Assembly (NCBI GenBank): GCA_050729835.1
Contig: JBOHLS010000015.1
Coordinates: 1 to 64,000, forward strand
Length of the DNA: 64,000 nucleotides
Source of the DNA: REEB95 sp050729835
GTDB taxonomy: Bacteria; Pseudomonadota; Alphaproteobacteria; ATCC43930; CGMCC-115725
Reading direction: 5' to 3'
Below the pieces are notes generated by a model. The model had not been told where the DNA came from. It did no database searches and saw only the letters and a list, made by a program, of their open reading frames with translations. Below are positions 45,273-53,192 of the stretch, one piece after another. Position 1 is the stretch's first letter; the number at the start of each line of letters is the position of its first letter. Both the position numbers and the translations under genes were made by a program.

Positions 45273-45430
45273 TTTTTCTGCTCCTTCGGCGACGGCTGGG
45301 CCTTGGCGATCTTTGCTAGTTTTCTCTTAAACGCGGCTTCGCTTTCGTCCGCGCCTGATTCGCGGGCGAGTTGCACGAACTTTTCGTGCTGCGTTTTTTT
45401 GCGCTTTGAACGCTGCTCTTTCGATGTCAA
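45269..45430 (-). CDS. Small basic protein, transposon-borne
   Basis: A 53-residue lysine-rich frame: (TTG)TSKEQRSKRKKTQHEKFVQ, then LARESGADESEAAFKRKLAK and IAKAQPSPKEQKK. The start is a TTG that overlaps the transposase stop; the stop overlaps the next ATG. Both overlaps of four bases, and a charged helical composition, argue for a real gene. It might bind nucleic acid or the transposase. I recall similar short proteins beside other genes in alphaproteobacteria but cannot name a family. Confidence 0.6.
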   Translation of the reverse strand: MTSKEQRSKRKKTQHEKFVQLARESGADESEAAFKRKLAKIAKAQPSPKEQKK

Positions 45431-46383
45431 ACCGGGATTTTCCCGCCGTTAGTTCCTTGTGAGTATGTCAACCGTTTGCCGGTAATGCCAGCGAGTGCCT
45501 TCAGCGTGCGGGAGAAATCATCTACGTCCAACGCCGCACGCTCATTGTACCGAAAATCAAATTCGGCCAGATACCGCTTCAGATGCTGCGGCGAAACGTG
45601 GTGATAGACACCGGTGATCCCACGCTTAAGGATGCTGAAATACCCTTCAATCGTATTCGTATAAGCATCGCCGCGAACATATTCCCCGATGCCGTGGTTC
45701 ACGACTTCATGGCGCGGATAGTCGCGGCCTACAATGCGCCACTGACCGGCATCATCCGTCATTAAAGACGTATCCGCGTGAAGCTGCGCCTTCAAGATCG
45801 GGCGCAGCGTCTTAGAACTTACCTCCGGCACATGCCGCGACCGGACAGAGCCACCGCGCTCCACAAGCGCCAGAACGATTTCCTTTCCCGCACCGCCGAT
45901 GTTGTCGCGACGACGCTTCCAGCCGTGCTTGTTCTTTTCCTTGCCTCCCACGTAGGTTTCGTCGGCTTCCACGATCTTGCCAATGCCGCCCATGATTATG
46001 GCGCTGTGCGGAGCCATAGCTTCGCGGATGCGATGCATCAAAAACCACGCGGCCTTTAAGCTGATTTCCATGGTGCGTGAAATCTGGTGCGCGCTAACGC
46101 CCTTCTTAGACGAACACAGGATGTACGTCGCTTGGAGTGCCTTATGCAGTGGCATGCGCGCGTGTTCGAACACGGTGCCGACCTTGCAAGTAAATTGCTT
46201 GCGGCAATCCTTGCACTTCCATAGTCCGTAGCGAACCCGCTTCGCCGGGTTTGCGGCGATCTTGTATGCGGTGCCTATCACGCCGCAGTGGGGGCATACC
46301 GGTCCAGACGGCCAGAGAATGCTTTCAAGGAAAGCGTGAGCCGCTTCTTCATCGCGGAAATATGGGCGGTTCAGGATGCTCAT
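45427..46383 (-). CDS. IS1595-family (ISXO2-like) transposase
   Basis: A 318-residue transposase. N-terminal zinc ribbon CPHCGV...CKDCRKQF, then the DDE-type catalytic domain with VEADETYVGGKEKNKH (first Asp), LMTDDAGQW (second Asp) and YTNTIEGYFSILKRG (Asn/Glu and Lys). All key residues are present and there is no frameshift. AAGGGGATTTTCC precedes the ATG. Unusually for an IS transposase it is the first gene of a tightly coupled operon and lies behind a palindromic operator. It should act on the 25-bp inverted repeats at 44888 and 48558. Confidence 0.93.
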   Translation of the reverse strand: MSILNRPYFRDEEAAHAFLESILWPSGPVCPHCGVIGTAYKIAANPAKRVRYGLWKCKDCRKQFTCKVGTVFEHARMPLHKALQATYILCSSKKGVSAHQISRTMEISLKAAWFLMHRIREAMAPHSAIIMGGIGKIVEADETYVGGKEKNKHGWKRRRDNIGGAGKEIVLALVERGGSVRSRHVPEVSSKTLRPILKAQLHADTSLMTDDAGQWRIVGRDYPRHEVVNHGIGEYVRGDAYTNTIEGYFSILKRGITGVYHHVSPQHLKRYLAEFDFRYNERAALDVDDFSRTLKALAGITGKRLTYSQGTNGGKIPV

Positions 46384-46401
46384 TGGAAAATCCCCTTAAA
46401 A

Positions 46402-46428
46402 CACCGGTTAGGTATGGCATAACCGGTG
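46402..46428. promoter_or_regulatory. Palindromic operator 1 (CACCGGTTA-N9-TAACCGGTG)
   Basis: Perfect 9-bp inverted repeat with a 9-bp spacer, 18 bases upstream of the transposase start. Identical arms recur in operator 2, exactly 63 bp away (six helical turns), so both would face the same side of the DNA. Typical of binding by two dimers of one regulator. Confidence 0.8.
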
Positions 46429-46464
46429 GAAAAAGGCAATATTTTTGGTTTTTAGGCTTGAAAC

Positions 46465-46491
46465 CACCGGTTATTTGGAGGATAACCGGTG
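46465..46491. promoter_or_regulatory. Palindromic operator 2 with ribosome site in its spacer
   Basis: Same arms as operator 1; the spacer TTTGGAGGA contains the only good ribosome-binding site for the gene at 46496 (GGAGGA ends 13 bases before the ATG). In RNA the arms would form a 9-bp stem displaying the ribosome site in a 9-base loop. Either DNA- or RNA-level control is possible. Confidence 0.75.
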
Positions 46492-46495
46492 TTAA

Positions 46496-47905
46496 ATGGC
46501 TTCTGGCAAGGGCATAGAGGTTATCGAGGTCACCGGTGCGCAACGCGACCGGTTATTAGCCTTGGACGAGGGCCATTTCGCGGAACTTAAGGCAATCCTA
46601 GTTTCCACCAAGAAATTGGGGCGCACCGTTTCGGCTTTCGCCAACGCCGCCGGTGGCGATCTCTACGTAGGGATTGGTGAGACCGAAATATTGGGTTCGA
46701 AGGTCCGGACATGGCACGGCTTCAACGACCAAGAAGCCGCGAATGGTCACCTCCAATCGCTAGAAGCGCTTTTCCCGCTTGGTGCCGAATATTCGTATGA
46801 ATTTCTGTCGTGTCCCGGGTCGGTGGGTCTCGTGCTGCACATCACTGTGCAGCGAACGCCGCAAATTTCTAGGGCGCACAACAAGAAAGTTTACGTCAGG
46901 AGAGGCGCTCAAAATATCGAAGTGAAAGGCGCTGAAGCGCTGCGCCGCCTCGAACTGGATAAGGGTATTGTTAGCTTCGAGAAGCAATCGGTGAATGCCG
47001 ATCTATCCATTCTCACAAAATCGGAAAATCTCGCAGACTTTGTGAAGCACGTGGTTCCAATGCAAACGGCGCCCGTGTTTGTCCGGAAGCAATCCCTTTC
47101 ACGGAACGGCAAACCGGTGGTGGCAGGCGTTCTGTTGTTTGCTGAAGAACCGCAAGCGGTCCTTCCAAAATCAGGTGTAAAACTTTTCCGCTATAAAACG
47201 ACCACACCGGTGGGAACACGCGAGACCCTTGCTGGCGAACCGGAGGCAGTTGAGGGAACCACGTACGATCTAATCTCCGTGGCAGTCAAAAAGACTGTCG
47301 CCATGGTGGAAGGCATCCAGAGGCTCGGTCCCAAGGGTTTTGAGCCGGTTGTGTATCCGGAAAAAGCTCTGCACGAAATCATTACCAACGCGATTCTTCA
47401 CCGCGATTACAGCATCGCAAGTGATGTGCAAATCAGGATTTTTGAAAACCGAATCGAAGTCGAAAGCCCCGGGCTGTTGCCTGGGCATGTAACCACCCGC
47501 AACATTCTCAAGACCCAATTCTCCCGAAACGGAATGCTTGTTCGGCTAATTCACAAGTTTCCAGACCCGCCCAATAAGGATGTCGGCGAAGGGCTGAATA
47601 CCGCTTTTGATGAAATGAAAAGATATCGCCTAAAGCCACCAGTTATTCGGGAGACAGAAAACTCTGTGATTGTGGAAATCCGGCATGATCGACTCGCGTC
47701 GTCAGAGGAATCCGTAATGGACTATCTCGCTAATCATCCGGAAATCACCAATCGGGTTGCCCGAGAACTTACGGGGATTCCGTCTGAGAATACGATGAAA
47801 GAAGTGTTTCTCAGACTAGCGAAGCGCAATCTCATAGAGAAAGTGCCAGATCGCAAGGGTGCGGCGTCGGCGTGGCAGAAGTGCAAGAAGGCGACAGATA
47901 AATGA
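46496..47905 (+). CDS. AlbA_2 (Schlafen-type) / HATPase domain protein, likely DNA-binding regulator
   Basis: A 469-residue protein. Residues 25-150 are an AlbA_2 domain (FAELKAILVSTKKLGRTVSA, FANAAGGDLYVGIGETE). Residues 290-395 are an HATPase_c_4 module (ALHEIITNAILHRDYSIASD, VQIRIFENRIEVESPG, and a DVGEGLNTAFDEM stretch). The last 70 residues look like a winged helix (VARELTGIPSENTMKEVFLR). This domain order is known from many putative transcriptional regulators of unknown role. Divergent from the transposase and coupled to the protease gene by an ATGA overlap. A good candidate to bind the flanking palindromes. Confidence 0.85.
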   Translation: MASGKGIEVIEVTGAQRDRLLALDEGHFAELKAILVSTKKLGRTVSAFANAAGGDLYVGIGETEILGSKVRTWHGFNDQEAANGHLQSLEALFPLGAEYSYEFLSCPGSVGLVLHITVQRTPQISRAHNKKVYVRRGAQNIEVKGAEALRRLELDKGIVSFEKQSVNADLSILTKSENLADFVKHVVPMQTAPVFVRKQSLSRNGKPVVAGVLLFAEEPQAVLPKSGVKLFRYKTTTPVGTRETLAGEPEAVEGTTYDLISVAVKKTVAMVEGIQRLGPKGFEPVVYPEKALHEIITNAILHRDYSIASDVQIRIFENRIEVESPGLLPGHVTTRNILKTQFSRNGMLVRLIHKFPDPPNKDVGEGLNTAFDEMKRYRLKPPVIRETENSVIVEIRHDRLASSEESVMDYLANHPEITNRVARELTGIPSENTMKEVFLRLAKRNLIEKVPDRKGAASAWQKCKKATDK

Positions 47906-48486
47906 GCAATGGAAATTCATCGCCGCCACAGGGCGCGACACTTCCAACGGAGATTTATTGCTCACTTGCTGGGCCGGTAGATCAAGCGATGGTGCAGCGC
48001 GTCTTCAATTCAATGGCGATTGCGATAAATGGTGGCGTTAAAACCATCCACATGCTTCTCCAATCTGGAGGCGGAGGCGTTGCGGAAGGGGTTGGATTGC
48101 ACAACTACTTCAAATCGCTCCCGCTCGATCTGCATTTCTATAACGGTGGCACTATCTCATCTATCGCCGTGATTGTTTTCTTGGGCGCGGGGCAACGTTA
48201 TGCCAGCGCAAATGCAACCTTCATGATTCACAAGACTCACTCGCCCGCTGGCATGCCGTCTACACAAGCCGCTCGCCTGCATGGTTTGGCAAATTCGTAT
48301 GAAATCGAGGACCGTCGCACTCGATCCATTCTCGAAACCGGAATCCCCGGACTCTCTCAAAGCCAGTTCGATCATCATCTTGATACGGAACTCCCGTTTG
48401 ATGCCAACGAGGCGCTGGGGTGCGGACTAATCACTGGAATCCAAGATTTCAGAGTGCCGCCCGGCCACATGCTTTCAAACATCTAA
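47902..48486 (+). CDS. ClpP-like serine protease (SDH-type), transposon-borne
   Basis: A 194-residue ClpP/crotonase-fold protease. Visible elements: MLLQSGGGGVAEGVGLHNYF, the nucleophile region NGGTISSIAVIVFLGAGQRY, the catalytic histidine in ATFMIHKTHSP, and LPFDANEALGCGLITGI at the place of the third triad residue. There the usual Asp of ERDxF appears as Glu (DTELPF), if my alignment is right. It lacks a propeptide and is not next to a Clp ATPase. Housekeeping clpP is not in the window. Coupling with an ATPase-type regulator suggests joint function. Confidence 0.82.
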   Translation: MSNGNSSPPQGATLPTEIYCSLAGPVDQAMVQRVFNSMAIAINGGVKTIHMLLQSGGGGVAEGVGLHNYFKSLPLDLHFYNGGTISSIAVIVFLGAGQRYASANATFMIHKTHSPAGMPSTQAARLHGLANSYEIEDRRTRSILETGIPGLSQSQFDHHLDTELPFDANEALGCGLITGIQDFRVPPGHMLSNI

Positions 48487-48533
48487 CGACTCATCTAAAG
48501 AAGCATTAATGGTTCATACACAAGCTATTGGCA

Positions 48534-48558
48534 TGGGTTTGCAATCGCGCACATTCCC
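48534..48558. repeat. Right terminal inverted repeat of the IS1595-type transposon
   Basis: 25 bp, perfect inverse of 44888-44912. Directly followed by the 8-bp duplication CCCTCGAG and the rest of the interrupted palindromic repeat (to about 48590). Confidence 0.9.
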
Positions 48559-48648
48559 CCCTCGAGGGGGGAGGGTTAGGGTGTGGGTGATCGGCGACGC
48601 GAATGAAAGTCATGCAGCGCGAAATGGAAGCCATGCCGCGAAACCAAT

Positions 48649-49446
48649 TCATTTCCGATTCTTCGCCTTGCGCTTCGCCGGCGGATTGCGCTGCGCGATC
48701 AGCCATAGGCCCCACAACGTCAGATGCGGATCGACGCGCTCGATGGCCGGCGTCGCGCCATCGAACAGCGGCGCTAGCCCGCCGGTCGCCACCGTGCGCA
48801 TCTTCTTGCCGAATTCCTGGCGGATGCGCGCCACCAGCCCTTCGATCAGCGCGACATAGCCCCAATAGATGCCCGACTGCATGCAGGCGACGGTGCTGGT
48901 GCCGATCACCTTCTTGCTGCGTCGGATCGGCACCATCGGCAGCTTGGCCGCCGCCTGGTGCAGCGCCTGGAGCGAGAGATCGACGCCGGGCGCGATCACG
49001 CCGCCGCGGTAGTTGCCGTCGCCGTCGACGACATCGAAGGTGGTGGCGGTGCCGAAATCGACGACGATCAGTGGGCCCTTGTAGCGGTCGTGCGCCGCCA
49101 CGGTGTTGACCAGCCGGTCGGCGCCGACCTCTTCGGCGCGGTCGACCAGCGCCTTGGTGCCCAACACGACGTTCGGCTCGCCCACCACCAGCGGCTCGGT
49201 GCGGCAATAATTCCGGCACAGCAGGCGCAGGTTGAAATTCGCCTCGGGCACGACGCTGGCGACGATGGCGCGGTCGAGCCGTGCGCGCGACAGCTTTTCC
49301 AGCGCCAGCAGATGATCGAGCCAGACGACATATTCGTCGGCCGTGCGGTGCCGATCGGTGGCGATGCGCCAAGCGCCTTTGAGCTTGGCGCCGGCCCACA
49401 CGGCAAAGACGGTGTTGGTGTTGTTGGCGTTGATGGCGAGCAGCAT
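48649..49446 (-). CDS. coaX: Type III pantothenate kinase
   Basis: A 265-residue ASKHA-fold kinase for the first step of coenzyme A synthesis. It starts MLLAINANNTNTVFAVWAG (normally DxGNT...; here NANNTN), and shows GADRLVNTVAA, VVDFGTATTFDVVDGDGNY-RGGVIAPG and VATGGLAPLF. The first phosphate-loop Asp is replaced by Asn, as in some alphaproteobacterial CoaX proteins. ATG 49446 is used; longer frames only shadow birA. In its usual place between birA and rnj, except that a transposon now follows. Confidence 0.93.
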   Translation of the reverse strand: MLLAINANNTNTVFAVWAGAKLKGAWRIATDRHRTADEYVVWLDHLLALEKLSRARLDRAIVASVVPEANFNLRLLCRNYCRTEPLVVGEPNVVLGTKALVDRAEEVGADRLVNTVAAHDRYKGPLIVVDFGTATTFDVVDGDGNYRGGVIAPGVDLSLQALHQAAAKLPMVPIRRSKKVIGTSTVACMQSGIYWGYVALIEGLVARIRQEFGKKMRTVATGGLAPLFDGATPAIERVDPHLTLWGLWLIAQRNPPAKRKAKNRK

Positions 49447-49454
49447 GCGATCTC

Positions 49455-50210
49455 CTAGCCTTCGACCATCATCGGAAACACCTCGCCGGCGGCGATGCGG
49501 CGGCGGCCGCCCGGCAGGTCGAGCAGCAGCATGCCGTCGTCGTCGAGACCGGCGAAGTGGCCTTCGACCGTCTCGCCCGGCAGCCGCGCACGCAGCGCCT
49601 GGCCGATTCCGGTGGCACGCTCGAGCCAGGCCCGGCGCAACGCGGCGAAGCCGGCGTCGCGCCACCGCTCATACCAAAGCAGAAGCGCCGGCGCGAGCGC
49701 CGCGAGAAGGGCCTCGGGTGTCGGGGTGGCTCCGGTCGCCGCCTTGAGCGAAGTGGCCGGGAACTCGGTCGCCGCCGGATGCGCCGCCAGGTTGACGCCG
49801 ATGCCGGCCACCACGAAGGCGACCCGGCCGGTCGCGTCGCCTTCGCTTTCGAGCAGGATGCCGGCGACCTTGCGCCGGTCCAGCAGCACGTCGTTGGGCC
49901 ATTTGAGCGCAACCGCTTCCTTGGGCGCAAAAGCCTGGATCGCATCGGCAACCGCCAGCGCGGCGGCAAATCCGAGCTGCGCCGCACGCGCCATCGGTGC
50001 ATCGGGCCGCAGTACCAGCGAGGCGTGGAGATTGCCCGTCTGCGACACCCAGATCCGGCCCTGGCGGCCGCGGCCCGCGGTCTGGCTGCGCGCCGTGATC
50101 AGCGTGCCTTCGGACGCGCCCGCGCGCGCCAGGCGCCTGGCTTCGTCGTTGGTGCTGACGAGCGTGTCGGACGCGACGAGCCGGAAGAACGGCGGAAGAT
50201 CGCCGCTCAT
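49455..50210 (-). CDS. birA: Biotin-[acetyl-CoA-carboxylase] ligase
   Basis: A 251-residue biotin protein ligase that activates biotin as biotinyl-AMP and attaches it to the carboxyl carrier protein. It has STNDEARRLA, the adenylate-binding GRGRQGRIW, LKWPNDVLL and the C-terminal SH3-like part (GHFAGLDDDGMLLLDLPGG). There is no N-terminal winged helix, so it cannot act as the biotin-operon repressor as the E. coli protein does. ATG 50210 overlaps the nuoN stop. It connects functionally to the bio genes at the other end of the window. Confidence 0.94.
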   Translation of the reverse strand: MSGDLPPFFRLVASDTLVSTNDEARRLARAGASEGTLITARSQTAGRGRQGRIWVSQTGNLHASLVLRPDAPMARAAQLGFAAALAVADAIQAFAPKEAVALKWPNDVLLDRRKVAGILLESEGDATGRVAFVVAGIGVNLAAHPAATEFPATSLKAATGATPTPEALLAALAPALLLWYERWRDAGFAALRRAWLERATGIGQALRARLPGETVEGHFAGLDDDGMLLLDLPGGRRRIAAGEVFPMMVEG

Positions 50211-51667
50211 CCCGGGAAGAACGTGGCGGCGACGGCGTCGGCGCCATTGAGCACCGGCCCCGGCCAGACGACGAAGAATAGGATGATCACCGCGCAGACC
50301 AGCAGCACGACCGTGACCTCGCCGCCGAACGGCCGGTCGAAGGCGCCGCGCGCTTCGTCGAAATACATCACCTTGACGATGCGCAGATAGTAATAGGCGC
50401 CGACCACGCTGGTCAGCACGCCGAGCACCGCCAGAACCGGCAGGCCGGCATTGATCGCCGCCATGAAGACGTAGAGCTTGGCGAAGAACCCGGCCAGCGG
50501 CGGAATGCCGGCGAGCGAGAACATGAAGATGGCGAGCGCCAGCGCCAGCGCCGGATGGGTGCGCGACAGGCCGGCGAGATCGTCGATGCCCTCGAGCATC
50601 TTGCCGTCGCGCCGCATGCACAGGATCGCCGCGAAGGTGCCGGCGTTCATGAACAGGTAGATCGCCAGATAGACCAGCACGCCGCGCACGCCGGCCGCGC
50701 TGCCGGCGGCCAGTCCGATCAGCGCATAGCCGACATGGCCGATCGAGGAATAGGCCATCAGCCGCTTGATATTGCTTTGAGCGATGGCGGCGAAGGCGCC
50801 CCACGCCATCGAGGCGAACGAGATCGCCCAGATGATCTGCTGCCAATCGCTGGCGAGGCCGCCGAACGGCTGCAGCATGACGCGCAAGAACAGGGTCAGC
50901 GCCGCGATCTTGGGCGCGACCGAGAAGAACGCGGTGACCGGCGTCGGCGCGCCCTCGTAGACGTCGGGTGTCCACATGTGGAACGGCACGGCCGAGACCT
51001 TGAAGGCGAGACCCACCGCGATGAACACAATGCCGGTGATGAGCCCGACGCCGTTGTCGCCGCCGCCGGCGAAGAGCCTGGCCAAGCCGTCGAAGCTGGT
51101 GGTGCCGGCGAAGCCGTAGACCATCGAGGCGCCGAACAGCAGCATGCCCGAGGCGACCGCGCCGAGGACGAAATACTTGAGCCCAGCCTCGGTCGAGCGC
51201 ACGTCGTCGCGCGCAAACGCCGCCAGCACGTAGAGCGCCAAGCTTTGCAGCTCGAGCCCGAGATAGAGCGCGATCAGATCGTTGGCCGCGATCATCATCA
51301 TCATGCCGGCGGTGGCGATCAGCACCAGAACCGGGAACTCGAAGCGCGCGATGCCCTCGCGCTCGTTGAAGCGCATGGCGATCAGAAGCGACAGGATCGA
51401 CCCGATGATCACCAGGGTCTGGGTGAAGACGCCGAGGCCGTCGTTGACGAACATACCATAGAGGCTGACCTGGCGGACGGCCTCGCCGGTGCTCCACACC
51501 GGCTGGAGCAGGATGGCGAGGGTCACGACCAGCGCCAGCACGGACAGCCAAGTCACGGCGCGGACGGCGCGCGCGCCGGCATAGGCGCCGGCGACCAGCA
51601 ACGCCATGGCAGCGCCGCCGAGGAACATCTCGGGCAGAACGGGCAGGAAATCGGGCGCGCCGCTCAT
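50207..51667 (-). CDS. nuoN: NADH-quinone oxidoreductase subunit N
   Basis: A 486-residue antiporter-like membrane subunit of complex I with about 14 hydrophobic helices, including FEFPVLVLIATAGMMMMIAA, AVPFHMWTPDVYEGAPTPVT and SNIKRLMAYSSIGHVGYAL, which carry the lysines and glutamates of the proton channel. Last gene of the nuo block; the gap to nuoM is four bases. Confidence 0.96.
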   Translation of the reverse strand: MSGAPDFLPVLPEMFLGGAAMALLVAGAYAGARAVRAVTWLSVLALVVTLAILLQPVWSTGEAVRQVSLYGMFVNDGLGVFTQTLVIIGSILSLLIAMRFNEREGIARFEFPVLVLIATAGMMMMIAANDLIALYLGLELQSLALYVLAAFARDDVRSTEAGLKYFVLGAVASGMLLFGASMVYGFAGTTSFDGLARLFAGGGDNGVGLITGIVFIAVGLAFKVSAVPFHMWTPDVYEGAPTPVTAFFSVAPKIAALTLFLRVMLQPFGGLASDWQQIIWAISFASMAWGAFAAIAQSNIKRLMAYSSIGHVGYALIGLAAGSAAGVRGVLVYLAIYLFMNAGTFAAILCMRRDGKMLEGIDDLAGLSRTHPALALALAIFMFSLAGIPPLAGFFAKLYVFMAAINAGLPVLAVLGVLTSVVGAYYYLRIVKVMYFDEARGAFDRPFGGEVTVVLLVCAVIILFFVVWPGPVLNGADAVAATFFPG

Positions 51668-51671
51668 CGCC

Positions 51672-53192
51672 TCACCGCTGCGCCAGCGCGGTCGCTGCCG
51701 CGCTCTGCGACACCTGGACGCGCTCGATCAGGTTGGCGATCGAGGGCTGCATCGGCTTCAGGAACGAAGCCGGATAGATGCCCATCCACAGCACCACCGC
51801 GATCATCGGCGCGAAGATCAAAATCTCGCGCGGACTGAGGTCGACCATGGCGCGCACGTCGGCATGGGTGATCTTCTCGAAGATGATGCGGCGATAGAGC
51901 CACAGCATATAGGCCGCGCCCAGGATCACGCCGATCATGCCGAGGAAGGCGACCCAGGTGTTGACCTGGAACGCGCCGATCATCGCCAGGAACTCGCCGA
52001 CGAAGCCGCTGGTGCCGGGCAGCCCGACCGAGGCGAGCATGAACACCATGAAGGCACAGGCGTATTTCGGCATGTTCTCGGCCAGCCCGCCATAACGCGC
52101 GATCTCGCGGGTGTGCAGCCGGTCGTAGACCACGCCTACGCAGAGGAAGAGCGCGGCTGAGACGACGCCGTGGCTCAGCATCTGGATCATCGCGCCCTGG
52201 AGACCTTCGGGCGTCACGGTGAAGATGCCGATGGTCACGAAGCCCATATGCGCCACCGACGAATAGGCGATGAGCTTCTTCATGTCCTCCTGCGCCAGCG
52301 CCACCAGCGAGGTGTAGATGATGGCGACGACCGAGAGGGTGAAGACAAAGGGCGCGAAATAGGCCGAGGCCTCGGGGAACATCGGCAACGAGAAGCGGAT
52401 GAAGCCGTAGCCGCCCAGCTTCAGCAGCACGCCGGCCAGGATCACCGAGCCCGCAGTCGGCGCCTCGACATGCGCATCGGGCAGCCAGGTGTGGAACGGC
52501 CACATCGGCACCTTGACCGCGAACGAGGCGAAGAAGGCGATCCACAGCCAGGACTGGATGGCCGGCGGAAAATTGAACGCCAGTGCCTCGGGGATGTCGG
52601 CGGTGCCGGTGATGAAATAGATGGCGAGGATCGCCAACAGCGACAGCACCGAGCCCAGCAGGGTGTAGAGGAAGAACTTGAACGCGGAATAGACGCGGCG
52701 CGGCCCGCCCCACACGCCGATGATCAGGAACATCGGCACCAGCACGCCCTCGAAGAAGACGTAGAACAGGATGAAATCGAGCGCACAGAAGATGCCGACC
52801 ATCATCGTCTCGAGCGCGAGGAAGGCGATCATGTATTCCTTCACGCGGCGCTGGACCGCGGTCCAGCTGGCGATCACGCAGATCGGCGTCAGGAAGGTCG
52901 AGAGCAGCACGAAGAACAGCGAGATCCCGTCGACCCCCATGTGGTAGCCGATGTTGAAATCGGGCAGCCAATCGGCCCGCTCGACGAGCTGGAAGTCGGA
53001 GCGCGAAGGGTCGAAATTCGCCCACACCGCGAGCGACACGGCAAAGACGACCAGCGACGTCCACAGCGCGATCCAGCGCGCGTTGCGCGCCATGTCCTGC
53101 TCCTCGCCGCGCAGCAGCAGGATGGCGGCGACGCCGACCAGCGGCAGGAAGGTGGTGAGCGACAGAAGGGGCCAGTGCGCCATCGCGGTCAT
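51672..53192 (-). CDS. nuoM: NADH-quinone oxidoreductase subunit M
   Basis: A 506-residue antiporter-like subunit. Typical segments are YHMGVDGISLFFVLLSTFLT, KVPMWPFHTWLPDAHVEAPT, DMKKLIAYSSVAHMGFV and FVGEFLAMIGAF. ATG 53192 overlaps the nuoL stop (ATGA) and is preferred over ATG 53183. The open frame running up to 53669 is a shadow of nuoL. Confidence 0.96.
   Translation of the reverse strand: MTAMAHWPLLSLTTFLPLVGVAAILLLRGEEQDMARNARWIALWTSLVVFAVSLAVWANFDPSRSDFQLVERADWLPDFNIGYHMGVDGISLFFVLLSTFLTPICVIASWTAVQRRVKEYMIAFLALETMMVGIFCALDFILFYVFFEGVLVPMFLIIGVWGGPRRVYSAFKFFLYTLLGSVLSLLAILAIYFITGTADIPEALAFNFPPAIQSWLWIAFFASFAVKVPMWPFHTWLPDAHVEAPTAGSVILAGVLLKLGGYGFIRFSLPMFPEASAYFAPFVFTLSVVAIIYTSLVALAQEDMKKLIAYSSVAHMGFVTIGIFTVTPEGLQGAMIQMLSHGVVSAALFLCVGVVYDRLHTREIARYGGLAENMPKYACAFMVFMLASVGLPGTSGFVGEFLAMIGAFQVNTWVAFLGMIGVILGAAYMLWLYRRIIFEKITHADVRAMVDLSPREILIFAPMIAVVLWMGIYPASFLKPMQPSIANLIERVQVSQSAAATALAQR

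Larger units (their letters stand above)
44888..48558. mobile_element. Island 2: 3.67-kb IS1595-family transposon with cargo genes
   Basis: Terminal inverted repeats of 25 bp are perfect: left 44888-44912 begins GGGAATGTGCGCGATTGC, right 48534-48558 is its reverse complement. The 8-bp direct repeats CCCTCGAG flank it exactly (44880-44887 and 48559-48566), the duplication length known for IS1595. It encodes one IS1595 transposase and four further genes in two divergent coupled operons. Base composition is clearly lower in GC than the flanks. It has landed between coaX and rnj, in a palindromic repeat. Everything needed for an intact, recently mobile unit appears present. Confidence 0.88.
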
